Shown here one piece after another: positions 1 through 5,261 of a stretch of DNA of 5,261 nt (its first letter is position 1; each line of letters starts with the position of its first letter). The notes under the pieces are model-generated. The model saw nothing but the letters and a program-made list of their open reading frames with translations, was not told the DNA's origin and did not search any database. The stretch spans positions 1 to 5,261 of the forward strand of contig CACWJV010000199.1 of the NCBI GenBank assembly GCA_902761265.1. Reading direction: 5' to 3'. This stretch comes from Oscillospiraceae bacterium (GTDB lineage Bacteria; Bacillota; Clostridia; Oscillospirales; Acutalibacteraceae). A program made the translations under genes and the position numbers.

Positions 1-303
1 ATTATCATCACCTAAAATGATCAAACCGGTGCCGAATCCACCGCAATCACCTGAAGACCCATGATGCTGCTGTGTGCAAGTGTATTTGGTTTTTACTGTT
101 CCGCTGAAAGCGGCAACAATCGTTGCACCGGCTATACTGCCATCGGAAATATCAATCGCACTATTACTATGATAGCCTTGTGATAATGCCGTATGTCCCG
201 GAACCGGCCAAACCAATGTTGCCGCGCTGCTTGTAAAAGCAAATGCGCATGCCAGCATCACAAAGGCAAGTAAGATGGATAAACACTTTTTCATTCGTTT
301 CAT
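1..303 (-). CDS. Secreted M23-family (LytM-like) metallopeptidase, N-terminal 101 residues, cut by window edge
   Basis: This is the first 101 codons of a minus-strand gene that continues beyond position 1. The start at 303-301 is chosen because AAAGGAG (318-312) lies 8 nt upstream; a second Met at codon 4 would sit too far away. Residues 1-28 look like a Sec signal peptide: basic MKRMKK, a hydrophobic stretch (LSILLAFVMLACAFAF), then small residues SSAA. The mature part opens with WPVPG (32-36), continues through QGYHSNSAIDIS (42-53) and GATIVAAFSGTV (59-70), and reaches GTGLIIL (91-97). That order matches the N-terminal half of M23 endopeptidase domains, which cut peptide cross-links in peptidoglycan using zinc. 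The first zinc motif is normally H-x3-D; here H45 and D51 are six residues apart, which may mark a subfamily or a weakened site. Cysteines 76 and 87 could form a disulfide. The rest of the active site lies outside the window, so catalytic competence cannot be judged. Confidence 0.8.
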   Translation of the reverse strand, partial: MKRMKKCLSILLAFVMLACAFAFTSSAATLVWPVPGHTALSQGYHSNSAIDISDGSIAGATIVAAFSGTVKTKYTCTQQHHGSSGDCGGFGTGLIILGDDN

Positions 304-329
304 AAAAACAACTCCTTTGTTTTTTCTTT

Positions 330-358
330 ACTATATCACACTTTTTCAAAATAGTCAA
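330..358 (-). promoter_or_regulatory. Sigma-A type promoter for the M23 peptidase gene
   Basis: On the minus strand, TTGACT (358-353) and TATAGT (335-330) are separated by exactly 17 nt. Transcription would start near 323, leaving a short leader that contains AAAGGAG before the start codon at 303. The near-consensus match and position suggest strong, constitutive-looking expression. Confidence 0.8.
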
Positions 359-362
359 CCAC

Positions 363-392
363 TTGGTACACTACTAAATGGTTAATTATATT
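363..392 (+). promoter_or_regulatory. Candidate promoter for the XRE regulator gene
   Basis: TTGGTA (363-368) and TATATT (387-392) are separated by 18 nt. The -35 end lies only 4 nt from the -35 of the divergent M23 promoter (353-358), so the two promoters are back to back. Both elements are imperfect, so the call is moderate. Confidence 0.45.
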
Positions 393-431
393 TCAGGTGC
401 ATCTGTGATAGACTGAAACCGGGTGATGAAA

Positions 432-635
432 ATGATTCAAATGCGTGTACAAGAACTGTTGAACGAAAAGAAAAAGACCCGATACTGGCTCGTAAAGCAG
501 ATGCAAACGACCTACAAAACCGTCAACAAAATCTGCGACAATACACTGACAGGACTACAGTTGGACACCATCGAAAAGCTGTGTTCAATTTTGAATTGTC
601 AACCGAATGACCTGTTTAAAATTTCAAATCAATAA
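432..635 (+). CDS. Small Cro/C1-type (XRE) helix-turn-helix regulator
   Basis: The product is 67 residues and nearly all of it is one helix-turn-helix domain of the Cro/C1 type, close to the HTH_26 variety. Visible parts are helix 1 (MRVQELLNEKKKT, 4-16), the turn helix (YWLVKQM, 18-24), the recognition segment (TYKTVNKICDN, 27-37), and the typical tail TIEKLCSILNCQPNDLF (46-62), which resembles the LxxIAxALxVxxxDLF pattern of the family. Such proteins bind operator DNA as dimers and usually repress their own or a neighbouring promoter. The start at 432 is chosen because GGTGAT (422-427), a partial match to the Shine-Dalgarno region, fits it best; ATG 426 and GTG 423 are alternative starts and would overlap that site. 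No terminator is visible after the gene. Its target is unknown; the divergent M23 gene and the toxin-antitoxin promoter downstream are the nearest candidates. Confidence 0.8.
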   Translation: MIQMRVQELLNEKKKTRYWLVKQMQTTYKTVNKICDNTLTGLQLDTIEKLCSILNCQPNDLFKISNQ

Positions 636-672
636 ACCGTCTATTAGAGGAACCATTCAGCTTTTTCACGCT

Positions 673-713
673 TGCTATCAAACCCAAAACATGCTATCAA
701 ACCCAAAACATGC
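673..713 (+). repeat. 19-bp tandem direct repeat, 2.2 copies
   Basis: The unit TGCTATCAAACCCAAAACA occurs perfectly at 673-691 and 692-710, followed by a partial third copy (TGC, 711-713). The array ends 7 nt before the -35 box of the toxin-antitoxin promoter. It could be an upstream operator or simply a replication-slippage duplication; the sequence does not decide between them. Confidence 0.9.
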
Positions 714-744
714 AAATATCTTGATTTTTTCATCGAAATATCTT
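714..744 (+). promoter_or_regulatory. Candidate operator: 9-bp direct repeat over the -35 and -10 elements
   Basis: AAATATCTT occurs at 714-722 and again at 736-744, a period of 22 bp, or about two helical turns. The first copy ends inside the -35 box and the second ends on the first base of the -10 box. A protein bound to both on the same DNA face would block RNA polymerase. Toxin-antitoxin operons are commonly autorepressed in this way, so the antitoxin, its complex with the toxin, or the nearby XRE protein are candidate binders. The repeat is seen directly; the role is inferred. Confidence 0.45.
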
Positions 745-749
745 ATAAT
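721..749 (+). promoter_or_regulatory. Sigma-A type promoter of the toxin-antitoxin module
   Basis: TTGATT (721-726) and a perfect TATAAT (744-749) are separated by 17 nt. Transcription would start near 755-757, giving a leader of only about 13 nt before the toxin start. The only Shine-Dalgarno-like sequence in it is GGTGG (757-761), which suggests toxin translation is weaker than that of the antitoxin, whose site is a full GGAGG. Confidence 0.75.
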
Positions 750-769
750 AACATTGGGTGGTCTTTATG

Positions 770-1030
770 ATGGAAATACGCTATTCCAAAGCTGCAATTC
801 GTTTTCTTTCAAAGCTCGATAAAAAATCCGTCACACGAATCCGAACAGCCATTCAAGGGCTGACACAGCAACCGCCGATTGGCGACATCAAGCAAATGCA
901 GGGCTTTGCAGATCAACGCAAGCGTCTGCGCGTCGGTACGTGGAGGGTCATTTTCCGATACGACACAGACGGTATCATTGATGTTTTGCTTGTGCTCGAC
1001 ATTGGCAATCGCGGAGATATTTATAAGTAA
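770..1030 (+). CDS. RelE/ParE-family type II toxin
   Basis: The product is 86 residues, the usual size for this superfamily. It opens with IRYSKAAIRFLSKLDKK (3-19), the typical first strand and helix, followed by a second helix ending in GLTQQPP (30-36). The core is KRLRVGTWRVIFRY (51-64), then DVLLVLDIGNRGDIYK (71-86), matching the family pattern RLRVGxyRVxY...hRxxvY. In RelE-type mRNA interferases, conserved basic residues and a C-terminal Arg and Tyr act in ribosome-dependent mRNA cleavage; R52, R54, R59, R81 and Y85 are the likely counterparts. ParE-like members instead poison DNA gyrase, and the sequence alone does not settle which applies. ATG 770 gives the best spacing (8 nt) from GGTGG; ATG 767 is an equally reasonable start, while GTG 758 overlaps that site and is unlikely. 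The antitoxin gene follows after 13 nt, so the order is toxin first, as in higBA-like modules. Confidence 0.85.
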   Translation: MEIRYSKAAIRFLSKLDKKSVTRIRTAIQGLTQQPPIGDIKQMQGFADQRKRLRVGTWRVIFRYDTDGIIDVLLVLDIGNRGDIYK

Positions 1031-1043
1031 GGAGGATACCGCC

Positions 1044-1256
1044 ATGTCAAATATTGCAATGGATACCGCAAAATTGATCGATATGCTGCCGGAACAGGAT
1101 CAGGCGTTTGCCTATGAATTTGTGAAAAAGCTCATCCTTGCATGGGATCCTGACTTTACCAAACTGACGCCGGAAGAGGCCGCCAAATTAAAGGATGCCG
1201 AAGAGAGCGGCTTTGTTGCCGAACAGGATATCGACTGGTCACAAATCGGCCAGTAA
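1044..1256 (+). CDS. Antitoxin partner of the RelE/ParE toxin
   Basis: The product is 70 residues and acidic. A perfect GGAGG (1031-1035) lies 8 nt before the ATG, directly after the toxin stop codon. Residues 6-33 form a probable helical region (TAKLIDMLPEQDQAFAYEF and KKLILAW). The tail, from DPDFTKLTPEE (35-45) to the acidic end around EQDIDW (60-65), is likely disordered and resembles small antitoxins that wrap their toxin through the C-terminus. I see no clear DNA-binding domain, so autoregulation may depend on the complex or on another protein. I recognise the sequence type as an addiction-module component common in Firmicutes but cannot name its family with certainty. The call rests on size, position and charge. 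A terminator follows 13 nt after the stop codon. Confidence 0.7.
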   Translation: MSNIAMDTAKLIDMLPEQDQAFAYEFVKKLILAWDPDFTKLTPEEAAKLKDAEESGFVAEQDIDWSQIGQ

Positions 1257-1269
1257 TGCAAAAGAATAC

Positions 1270-1319
1270 AGCAGATGCAGTACGCCGCAAGGAATGCTGC
1301 ATCTGTTTTTGTTTGTTTT
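1270..1319 (+). terminator. Rho-independent terminator of the toxin-antitoxin operon
   Basis: CAGATGCAG (1272-1280) pairs perfectly with CTGCATCTG (1297-1305), and a further G-U and A-T pair extend the base of the stem. The loop is 16 nt. A T-rich run (1306-1319, TTTTTGTTTGTTTT) follows at once. This separates the toxin-antitoxin unit from lepA. Confidence 0.85.
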
Positions 1320-1348
1320 GCAAAACCGCTACATTTTGCTTTTTTATA

Positions 1349-1377
1349 TTGCGAAAGCTTCGATCCTGTGCTATAAT
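1349..1377 (+). promoter_or_regulatory. Sigma-A type promoter for lepA-hemW
   Basis: TTGCGA (1349-1354) and a perfect TATAAT (1372-1377) are separated by 17 nt, with a TG at 1369-1370 giving an extended -10. Transcription would start near 1383, about 30 nt before the lepA start codon. Confidence 0.75.
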
Positions 1378-1412
1378 AAATTGATTATCCATCCCCGAAG
1401 GGAGATTGACCT

Positions 1413-3085
1413 ATGGCAGTCCCGAAAGAAAATATCCGCAACTTTTCCATCATCGCCCATATCGACCACGGCAAGTCCACGCTCGCCGACCGGCTGCTGG
1501 AGCTGACCGATTCCGTGGCAAAGACGTGGACTTCAACTATGAAGTGTCGCGCTCGCTCGCCGCGTGCGAGGGCGCGGTGCTGATTATCGACGCGTCGCAG
1601 GGCATTGAGGCGCAGACGCTGGCGAACACGTATCTCGCGCTCGATCATAATCTGGAATTGGTGCCGGTCATCAACAAGATCGACCTGCCCGCCGCCGACC
1701 CCGACCGTGTGGCCGCCGAGGTGGAGGACGTGATCGGGCTGGACTGCTCTGTGGCTCCGCGCGTGAGCGCCAAAACGGGCGAAAACGTGGAGCAGGTGCT
1801 CGAACGGATCGTCGAGGATATCCCCGCCCCCGAAGCGAACGACGACGCGCCCCTGCGCGCCCTCATCTTTGACTCGATCTATGACAACTATAAAGGCGTT
1901 ATCGTCTACGTCCGCGTGATGGAGGGTACGCTCAAGGCCGGCGAAACGATGCGCATGATGGCGACCGGCGCGGAATTTACCGTTGTCGAAGTCGGCTATA
2001 TGCGCGCGCAAAGCATGGAGCCGTGCGACGTGCTGTCTGCCGGCGAAGTGGGCTATATCACCGCTTCGATCAAAACCGTGCGCGACGCAAAGGTCGGCGA
2101 CACCGTGACGAAAGTGCAGCGTCCGGCGTCTGAGCCGCTGCCCGGCTACCGCAAGGTGAACCCGATGGTGTTTTGCGGCATCTATCCCGCCGACGGCGCC
2201 GATTATGAGGCGCTGCGCGACGCGTTGGAAAAGCTGCAGCTCAACGACGCGTCGCTGTCGTATGAACCCGAAACGTCGGGCGCGCTCGGCTTCGGCTTCC
2301 GCTGCGGTTTCCTCGGACTGCTGCACCTCGAAATCATTCAGGAGCGGCTCGAGCGCGAATATCTTTTGGACCTTGTGACGACCGTGCCGAGCGTCATCTA
2401 TAAGATCCATCTGCGCGACGGCTCTGTGGTAGAGGTGGACAACCCGACCCACTACCCCGACCCGGCGGACATTGATTTTGCCGAGGAGCCGATCACCAAT
2501 GCGCACATCTACGCGCCGGCGGACTATGTGGGCGCGATTATGGATCTTTGCCAGGATCGCCGCGGCGTGTTCAAGGATATGACCTATATCACAAAAGAGC
2601 GCGTGGATATCCACTACGAACTGCCGCTCAACGAGATCATCTATGACTTTTTCGACGTGCTGAAATCCCGCACACGCGGCTACGCGTCGTTTGACTACGA
2701 GATGGCCGGCTATCAGCGATCCAATCTGCAAAAGCTCGATGTGCTGCTCAACGGCGACATGATCGACGCGCTGTCGTTTATCATCCACAACGACAAGGCG
2801 ATGGCCCGCGCGCGGCGGATTGCCGAACGGCTCAAGGAAACGATCCCCAGACAGATGTTTGAGATCCCGATCCAGATTGCAATCGGCTCCAAGGTGATCG
2901 CCCGCGAGACCGTGCGCGCCATGCGCAAGGACGTGCTTGCCAAATGCTACGGCGGCGATATTACACGTAAGAAGAAGCTGCTTGAAAAGCAGAAGGAAGG
3001 CAAAAAGCGTATGCGCCAGTTCGGCACGGTGGAGGTGCCGCAGGAGGCGTTTATGGCGGTGCTCAAGCTCGACGAAAACACATGA
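1413..3085 (+). pseudogene. lepA: lepA (elongation factor 4), disrupted by an internal deletion and frameshift
   Basis: LepA/EF4 is a ribosome-binding translational GTPase that can move ribosomes backward and supports translation and ribosome assembly under stress. The true start at 1413 has AAGGGAG (1398-1404) 8 nt upstream and gives MAVPKENIRNFSIIAHIDHGKSTLADR, with an intact P-loop (G1). After codon 37 (1521-1523) the sequence jumps into VDFNYEVSRSLAACEG (from 1526), in another frame. Against known LepA proteins about 48 codons are missing, including G2 (the RGITIK region) and G3 (DTPGH). The start frame hits TGA at 1581-1583, leaving a 56-residue product. From 1526 to the TGA at 3083-3085 the reading frame is continuous for 519 codons, matching the length of the rest of E. 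coli LepA: NKID (G4, 1673-1684), SAKTG (G5), GFGFRCGFLGLLH, and the C-terminal KKKLLEKQKEGKKRM. No second start could restore a working GTPase domain. Either a recent real deletion or an assembly or sequencing error explains this. Confidence 0.9.
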
Positions 3086-4188
3086 ACGCCGGGCTGTATC
3101 TCCATATCCCCTTTTGTCTGTCCAAATGCGACTATTGCGATTTTTATTCGCTTTGCGCAAACGACGATACGATGGACGCCTATCTTGCCGCGCTGAAAAA
3201 AGCGCTGCGCTTTTGGGGCAGCCAGAGTGCGGACACGTTTGACACGGTCTATGTCGGCGGCGGAACCCCGTCCGTGTTCGGCGCCGGGCGGCTGACCGAA
3301 ACGCTCGATCTTGTGCGCCGGTCGTTTCGACTGACAACCGACGCGCAAATCACGGTGGAGTGCAACCCGTCGTCGGTGACGAAAGAGCTTGCAGACGCGC
3401 TGTCGGTTGCGGGCGTCAACCGCGTGTCGCTGGGGCTGCAGTCCGCGGTGGCAGCGGAACGCGCGGCGCTCGGCCGCCGGTCAACGGTCCGGCAGGCGGA
3501 GACGGCGCTCACGCTGTTTCGAAACGCCGGCATCGACGATCTGTCGCTCGATCTGATGCTCGGCATCCCCGGGCAGACGCCGCAGTCGCTCAGGGAAAGT
3601 CTGCGGTTTCTTGAGGGCACCGGCGTGCAGCATGTGAGCGCGTATCTGTTGAAGCTTGAAGAAACCACGCCGCTGTTTGCGCGCAGAGCCACGCTCTCTT
3701 TGCCCGACGAAGACACGGTGTGCGATCTTTATTTGCAGGCGGCGAACGCGCTCGAGCAGACGGGGCTGCGGCAGTATGAGATTTCGAACTTTGCCGTCCC
3801 CGGCTTTGAAAGCCGCCACAATCTGCACTACTGGCTCTGCGAACCCTATCTCGGTATCGGCCCGGCGGCGCACTCGTTTTTGGGCGGCCGGCGGTTTTAC
3901 TATCCGCGCGACCTGCGTTCGTTTTTGCAAAGCGACGCGCCGGTCTTTGATTGCATCGGCGGCGACAAAGCGGAGTTTTGCATGCTGCGGCTGCGGCTGA
4001 CCCGTGGACTTAGCGACGCGGCGTTTTATGCACGGTTCGGTGAACATTTGCCAAAAGAGATGTTCACCGCGGCAAAGGCGTTCGCACGCCACGGCCTTTT
4101 GACGGCAGACGGTGACACAATCGCGCTGACGAAGAACGGCTTTCTGGTGTCGAACGGTGTGATCGGAAAGCTGATATCAACATTATAA
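3082..4188 (+). CDS. hemW: HemW, radical-SAM heme chaperone (formerly HemN-like)
   Basis: HemW is a cytoplasmic radical-SAM protein that binds heme and a 4Fe-4S cluster and delivers heme to target proteins. It was long misannotated as oxygen-independent coproporphyrinogen III oxidase. The 368-residue product opens with LYLHIPFC and the cluster motif C12-x3-C16-x2-C19 followed by DFYS. The extra cysteine of true HemN (CxxxCxxCxC) is absent, as expected for HemW. GGGTPS (59-64) is the SAM-binding glycine motif. ECNPSS, VNRVSLGLQS and DLMLGIPGQT follow in the family order, and HNLHYW (246-251) is the HNxxYW signature linked to heme binding in HemW. The length is slightly below the usual 375-380. 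The ATG overlaps the lepA stop as ATGA (3082-3085), the classic sign of translational coupling, and lepA-hemW is a standard pair in Firmicutes. The reading frame is intact, but the early stop in lepA would remove that coupling if it is real. Confidence 0.93.
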   Translation: MNAGLYLHIPFCLSKCDYCDFYSLCANDDTMDAYLAALKKALRFWGSQSADTFDTVYVGGGTPSVFGAGRLTETLDLVRRSFRLTTDAQITVECNPSSVTKELADALSVAGVNRVSLGLQSAVAAERAALGRRSTVRQAETALTLFRNAGIDDLSLDLMLGIPGQTPQSLRESLRFLEGTGVQHVSAYLLKLEETTPLFARRATLSLPDEDTVCDLYLQAANALEQTGLRQYEISNFAVPGFESRHNLHYWLCEPYLGIGPAAHSFLGGRRFYYPRDLRSFLQSDAPVFDCIGGDKAEFCMLRLRLTRGLSDAAFYARFGEHLPKEMFTAAKAFARHGLLTADGDTIALTKNGFLVSNGVIGKLISTL

Positions 4189-4189
4189 T
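4184..4189 (+). promoter_or_regulatory. Possible -10 box for the DUF4268 gene
   Basis: A perfect TATAAT overlaps the hemW stop codon and lies about 23 nt before the next start, which would give a leader of roughly 16 nt holding AGGAG. No convincing -35 is seen 16-18 nt upstream and there is no extended -10. The gene may instead be transcribed by readthrough from lepA-hemW, as no terminator separates them. Confidence 0.35.
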
Positions 4190-4211
4190 ACGCAATACAG
4201 GAGTGTTAGAT

Positions 4212-5138
4212 ATGAAACTCGGAAGATTAAATGAAGTCGAAGTTCGAGATTTATGGAAACATGAACAGTATGATTTTTCAGAATGGCTTTCCAAGCCTGA
4301 AAACATCGAATACATTAATGATATAATAGGCTTGACATTGATTGACATTCAAAAAGAAGCAACTGTAGGCGATTATCGTTGCGATTTGTTCGCCAAGGAT
4401 GAAACAACTGATACACATGTGGTAATTGAAAATCAGTTAGAAGCCTCAAATCACGATCATTTAGGAAAGATTATTACATATGCTTCCAGTTTGAAAGCAA
4501 CTGTTATCATTTGGATCGTTAAGAAAGCGCGAGAAGAACATCGAGCGGCGATTGAATGGTTGAATAACAACACCGTAGAGAGTATTGGCTTTTTTTTAAT
4601 AGAACTACATGCTTATAAGATTGGCGATTCCCTTCCTGCGCCAAAGTTTGAAGTCATTCAGCAACCTAATGATTTCATTAAAGCTAATAAGAATACAGCC
4701 CTTAACAAAGAAGAAAGCCAAATAGCTGTCGAACGCAAGGCGTTCTGGACATTGTTTAATGAAAGAGTTGTTGCCGCCGGAAAACCCTTCAGCATTCGAA
4801 AACCGCCTTCAGACTTTTGGTATAATATTGCTATTGGAACAAGTCAGGCATACATTTGTATAAATCTTGTTAATAAAGATAATCAAATTGTTTTGGAACT
4901 TTATATTAATGATAACAAGGAACTGTTTGACAGTTTGTATAGTTGTAAAGACGAGATTGAAAGCAAATTAGACATGCGTTTCCAGTGGAATCGCCTCGAC
5001 AACAAGAAAGCTTCTCGAATAAAGTACTTTATACCCGGGTTAAACTTTGATGATCACTCAAACTATGATGCACTGATGGATGAGATCATCGAAAAAAGCG
5101 TTCGAATGAAAAAGGTTTTTCGTGATTATATTTCTTGA
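4212..5138 (+). CDS. DUF4268 protein with a PD-(D/E)XK-type nuclease-like N-terminal domain
   Basis: The product is 308 residues, with no signal peptide or membrane segment. The start at 4212 has AGGAG (4199-4203) 8 nt upstream; GTG 4203 overlaps that site and is unlikely. Residues 25-125 show a restriction-endonuclease-like pattern: a helix with E49, then GDYRCDLFA carrying D58, then VVIENQ with E73 and Q75, i.e. D-x(14)-E-x-Q, followed by HDHLGKIITYAS (81-92). The conserved EHRAAIEWLN (109-118) and IGFFLIELHAYKIGDSLPAP follow. The C-terminal part, from about FWTLFNERV to RMKKVFRDYI, matches my recollection of DUF4268. Proteins of this type are widespread and uncharacterised; some lie near phage-defence genes. 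Cutting or binding nucleic acid is an inference from fold-like motifs only. The gene is much richer in AT than hemW, 23 nt upstream, which suggests horizontal gain. It may be a single-gene accessory function; no partner is seen here. Confidence 0.75.
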   Translation: MKLGRLNEVEVRDLWKHEQYDFSEWLSKPENIEYINDIIGLTLIDIQKEATVGDYRCDLFAKDETTDTHVVIENQLEASNHDHLGKIITYASSLKATVIIWIVKKAREEHRAAIEWLNNNTVESIGFFLIELHAYKIGDSLPAPKFEVIQQPNDFIKANKNTALNKEESQIAVERKAFWTLFNERVVAAGKPFSIRKPPSDFWYNIAIGTSQAYICINLVNKDNQIVLELYINDNKELFDSLYSCKDEIESKLDMRFQWNRLDNKKASRIKYFIPGLNFDDHSNYDALMDEIIEKSVRMKKVFRDYIS

Positions 5139-5149
5139 TCTCAAATCCC

Positions 5150-5171
5150 GGTCGACCACACAGGGTCGCCC
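5150..5171. repeat. Hairpin-forming inverted repeat in the 3' intergenic region
   Basis: GGTCGACC (5150-5157) and GGTCGCCC (5164-5171) form a stem with 7 of 8 pairs around the loop ACACAG. No T-run follows on the plus strand, so it is a poor classical terminator, although it is the only hairpin after the DUF4268 stop at 5136-5138. It resembles the dispersed extragenic hairpins I associate with gut Clostridia, but copy number cannot be checked from this window. Confidence 0.55.
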
Positions 5172-5206
5172 CTGCACGATATATTCCGAACAGCACTCTT
5201 TCTTTC

Positions 5207-5238
5207 CATTCTTCATTCTTCATTCTTCATTCTTCATT
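5207..5238. repeat. Heptamer tandem repeat (CATTCTT), 4.6 copies
   Basis: Four perfect CATTCTT units occupy 5207-5234, followed by a partial CATT before a T-run. It is non-coding and strand-biased (pyrimidine-rich on the plus strand). Such arrays change copy number by slippage. Confidence 0.95.
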
Positions 5239-5242
5239 TTTC

Positions 5243-5261
5243 CCCTCGGCCCTCGGCCCTA
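5243..5261. repeat. Second heptamer tandem repeat (CCCTCGG), at least 2.6 copies, cut by window edge
   Basis: CCCTCGG occurs at 5243-5249 and 5250-5256, followed by CCCT (5257-5260). It begins 4 nt after the CATTCTT array and has the same 7-bp period with an unrelated, GC-rich unit. The final base A and the truncation by the window edge leave its full extent unknown. Confidence 0.85.

Noticed and set aside
607..822. Open frame of 71 codons spanning the gap between the XRE and toxin genes
   Set aside because: It overlaps both genes, runs through the tandem repeat and the promoter, and has no ribosome binding site or family resemblance.
879..1043. Longer version of the antitoxin frame starting inside the toxin gene
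   Set aside because: The extra N-terminal part overlaps the toxin in another frame, whereas ATG 1044 has a perfect GGAGG at 8 nt.
1315..1326. Perfect 12-bp palindrome GTTTTGCAAAAC between the terminator and the lepA promoter
   Set aside because: It is of simple composition and half of it is the terminator T-run; there is no second copy to suggest an operator.
1406..1525. Alternative TTG start that would read lepA as one 559-codon frame
   Set aside because: The TTG at 1406 lies 1 nt after the ribosome binding site, and its first 40 residues are an out-of-frame translation of the LepA P-loop region. ATG 1413 has ideal spacing and encodes the conserved N-terminus.
1385..3337. A 650-codon open frame on the minus strand across lepA
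   Set aside because: It is antisense to well-conserved lepA and hemW codons, rich in Arg, His and Ala, and matches no protein family I recognise. Long antisense frames are expected opposite GC-rich genes. It also crosses the deletion point.
3249..4092. Several open frames on both strands within hemW
   Set aside because: They are shadows of the GC-rich hemW codons, without recognisable motifs or ribosome binding sites.
5201..5261. Possible CRISPR array at the right end
   Set aside because: The units are 7 bp and contiguous, with no spacers, so these are simple tandem repeats.

Overview
The window most resembles a chromosomal fragment from a Gram-positive anaerobe of the class Clostridia, probably near the Oscillospiraceae. 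This rests on protein resemblance, on the lepA-hemW gene pair typical of Firmicutes, and on strong AGGAG-type ribosome binding sites. No database search was possible. By eye, the lepA-hemW block (about 1413-4188) is GC-rich, while the DNA on both sides is clearly richer in AT, so two ordinary core genes sit between accessory segments.

Layout. Positions 1-303 (minus strand) hold the start of a secreted M23-type peptidoglycan peptidase that runs off the left edge. It is transcribed leftward from a near-consensus promoter at 330-358. Almost back to back with it is a plausible rightward promoter for a 67-residue Cro/C1-type (XRE) regulator at 432-635. Next come a 19-bp tandem repeat and a strong promoter that carries a 9-bp direct repeat over its -35 and -10 elements. 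This promoter drives a two-gene toxin-antitoxin module: a RelE/ParE-family toxin at 770-1030 and a small acidic antitoxin at 1044-1256. A clear rho-independent terminator closes the module.

A separate promoter then drives lepA (elongation factor 4) and hemW (radical-SAM heme chaperone), which overlap by an ATGA. lepA is broken: the P-loop is followed directly by sequence that normally lies about 48 codons further on, in another reading frame. The G2 and G3 GTPase motifs are missing and translation from the real start would stop after 56 codons. The rest of lepA looks pristine, so this is either a very recent deletion or an assembly error. It is the most important thing to check here.

Downstream of hemW, where many Firmicutes carry the hrcA-grpE-dnaK heat-shock genes, lies an AT-rich gene at 4212-5138. 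Its product looks like a PD-(D/E)XK-type nuclease fold joined to a DUF4268 C-terminal domain. The right end is non-coding: a hairpin followed by two adjacent 7-bp tandem arrays, probably a dispersed extragenic repeat cut by the window edge. I found no tRNA, rRNA, CRISPR array or insertion sequence, and nothing that amounts to a clearly new multi-gene system.
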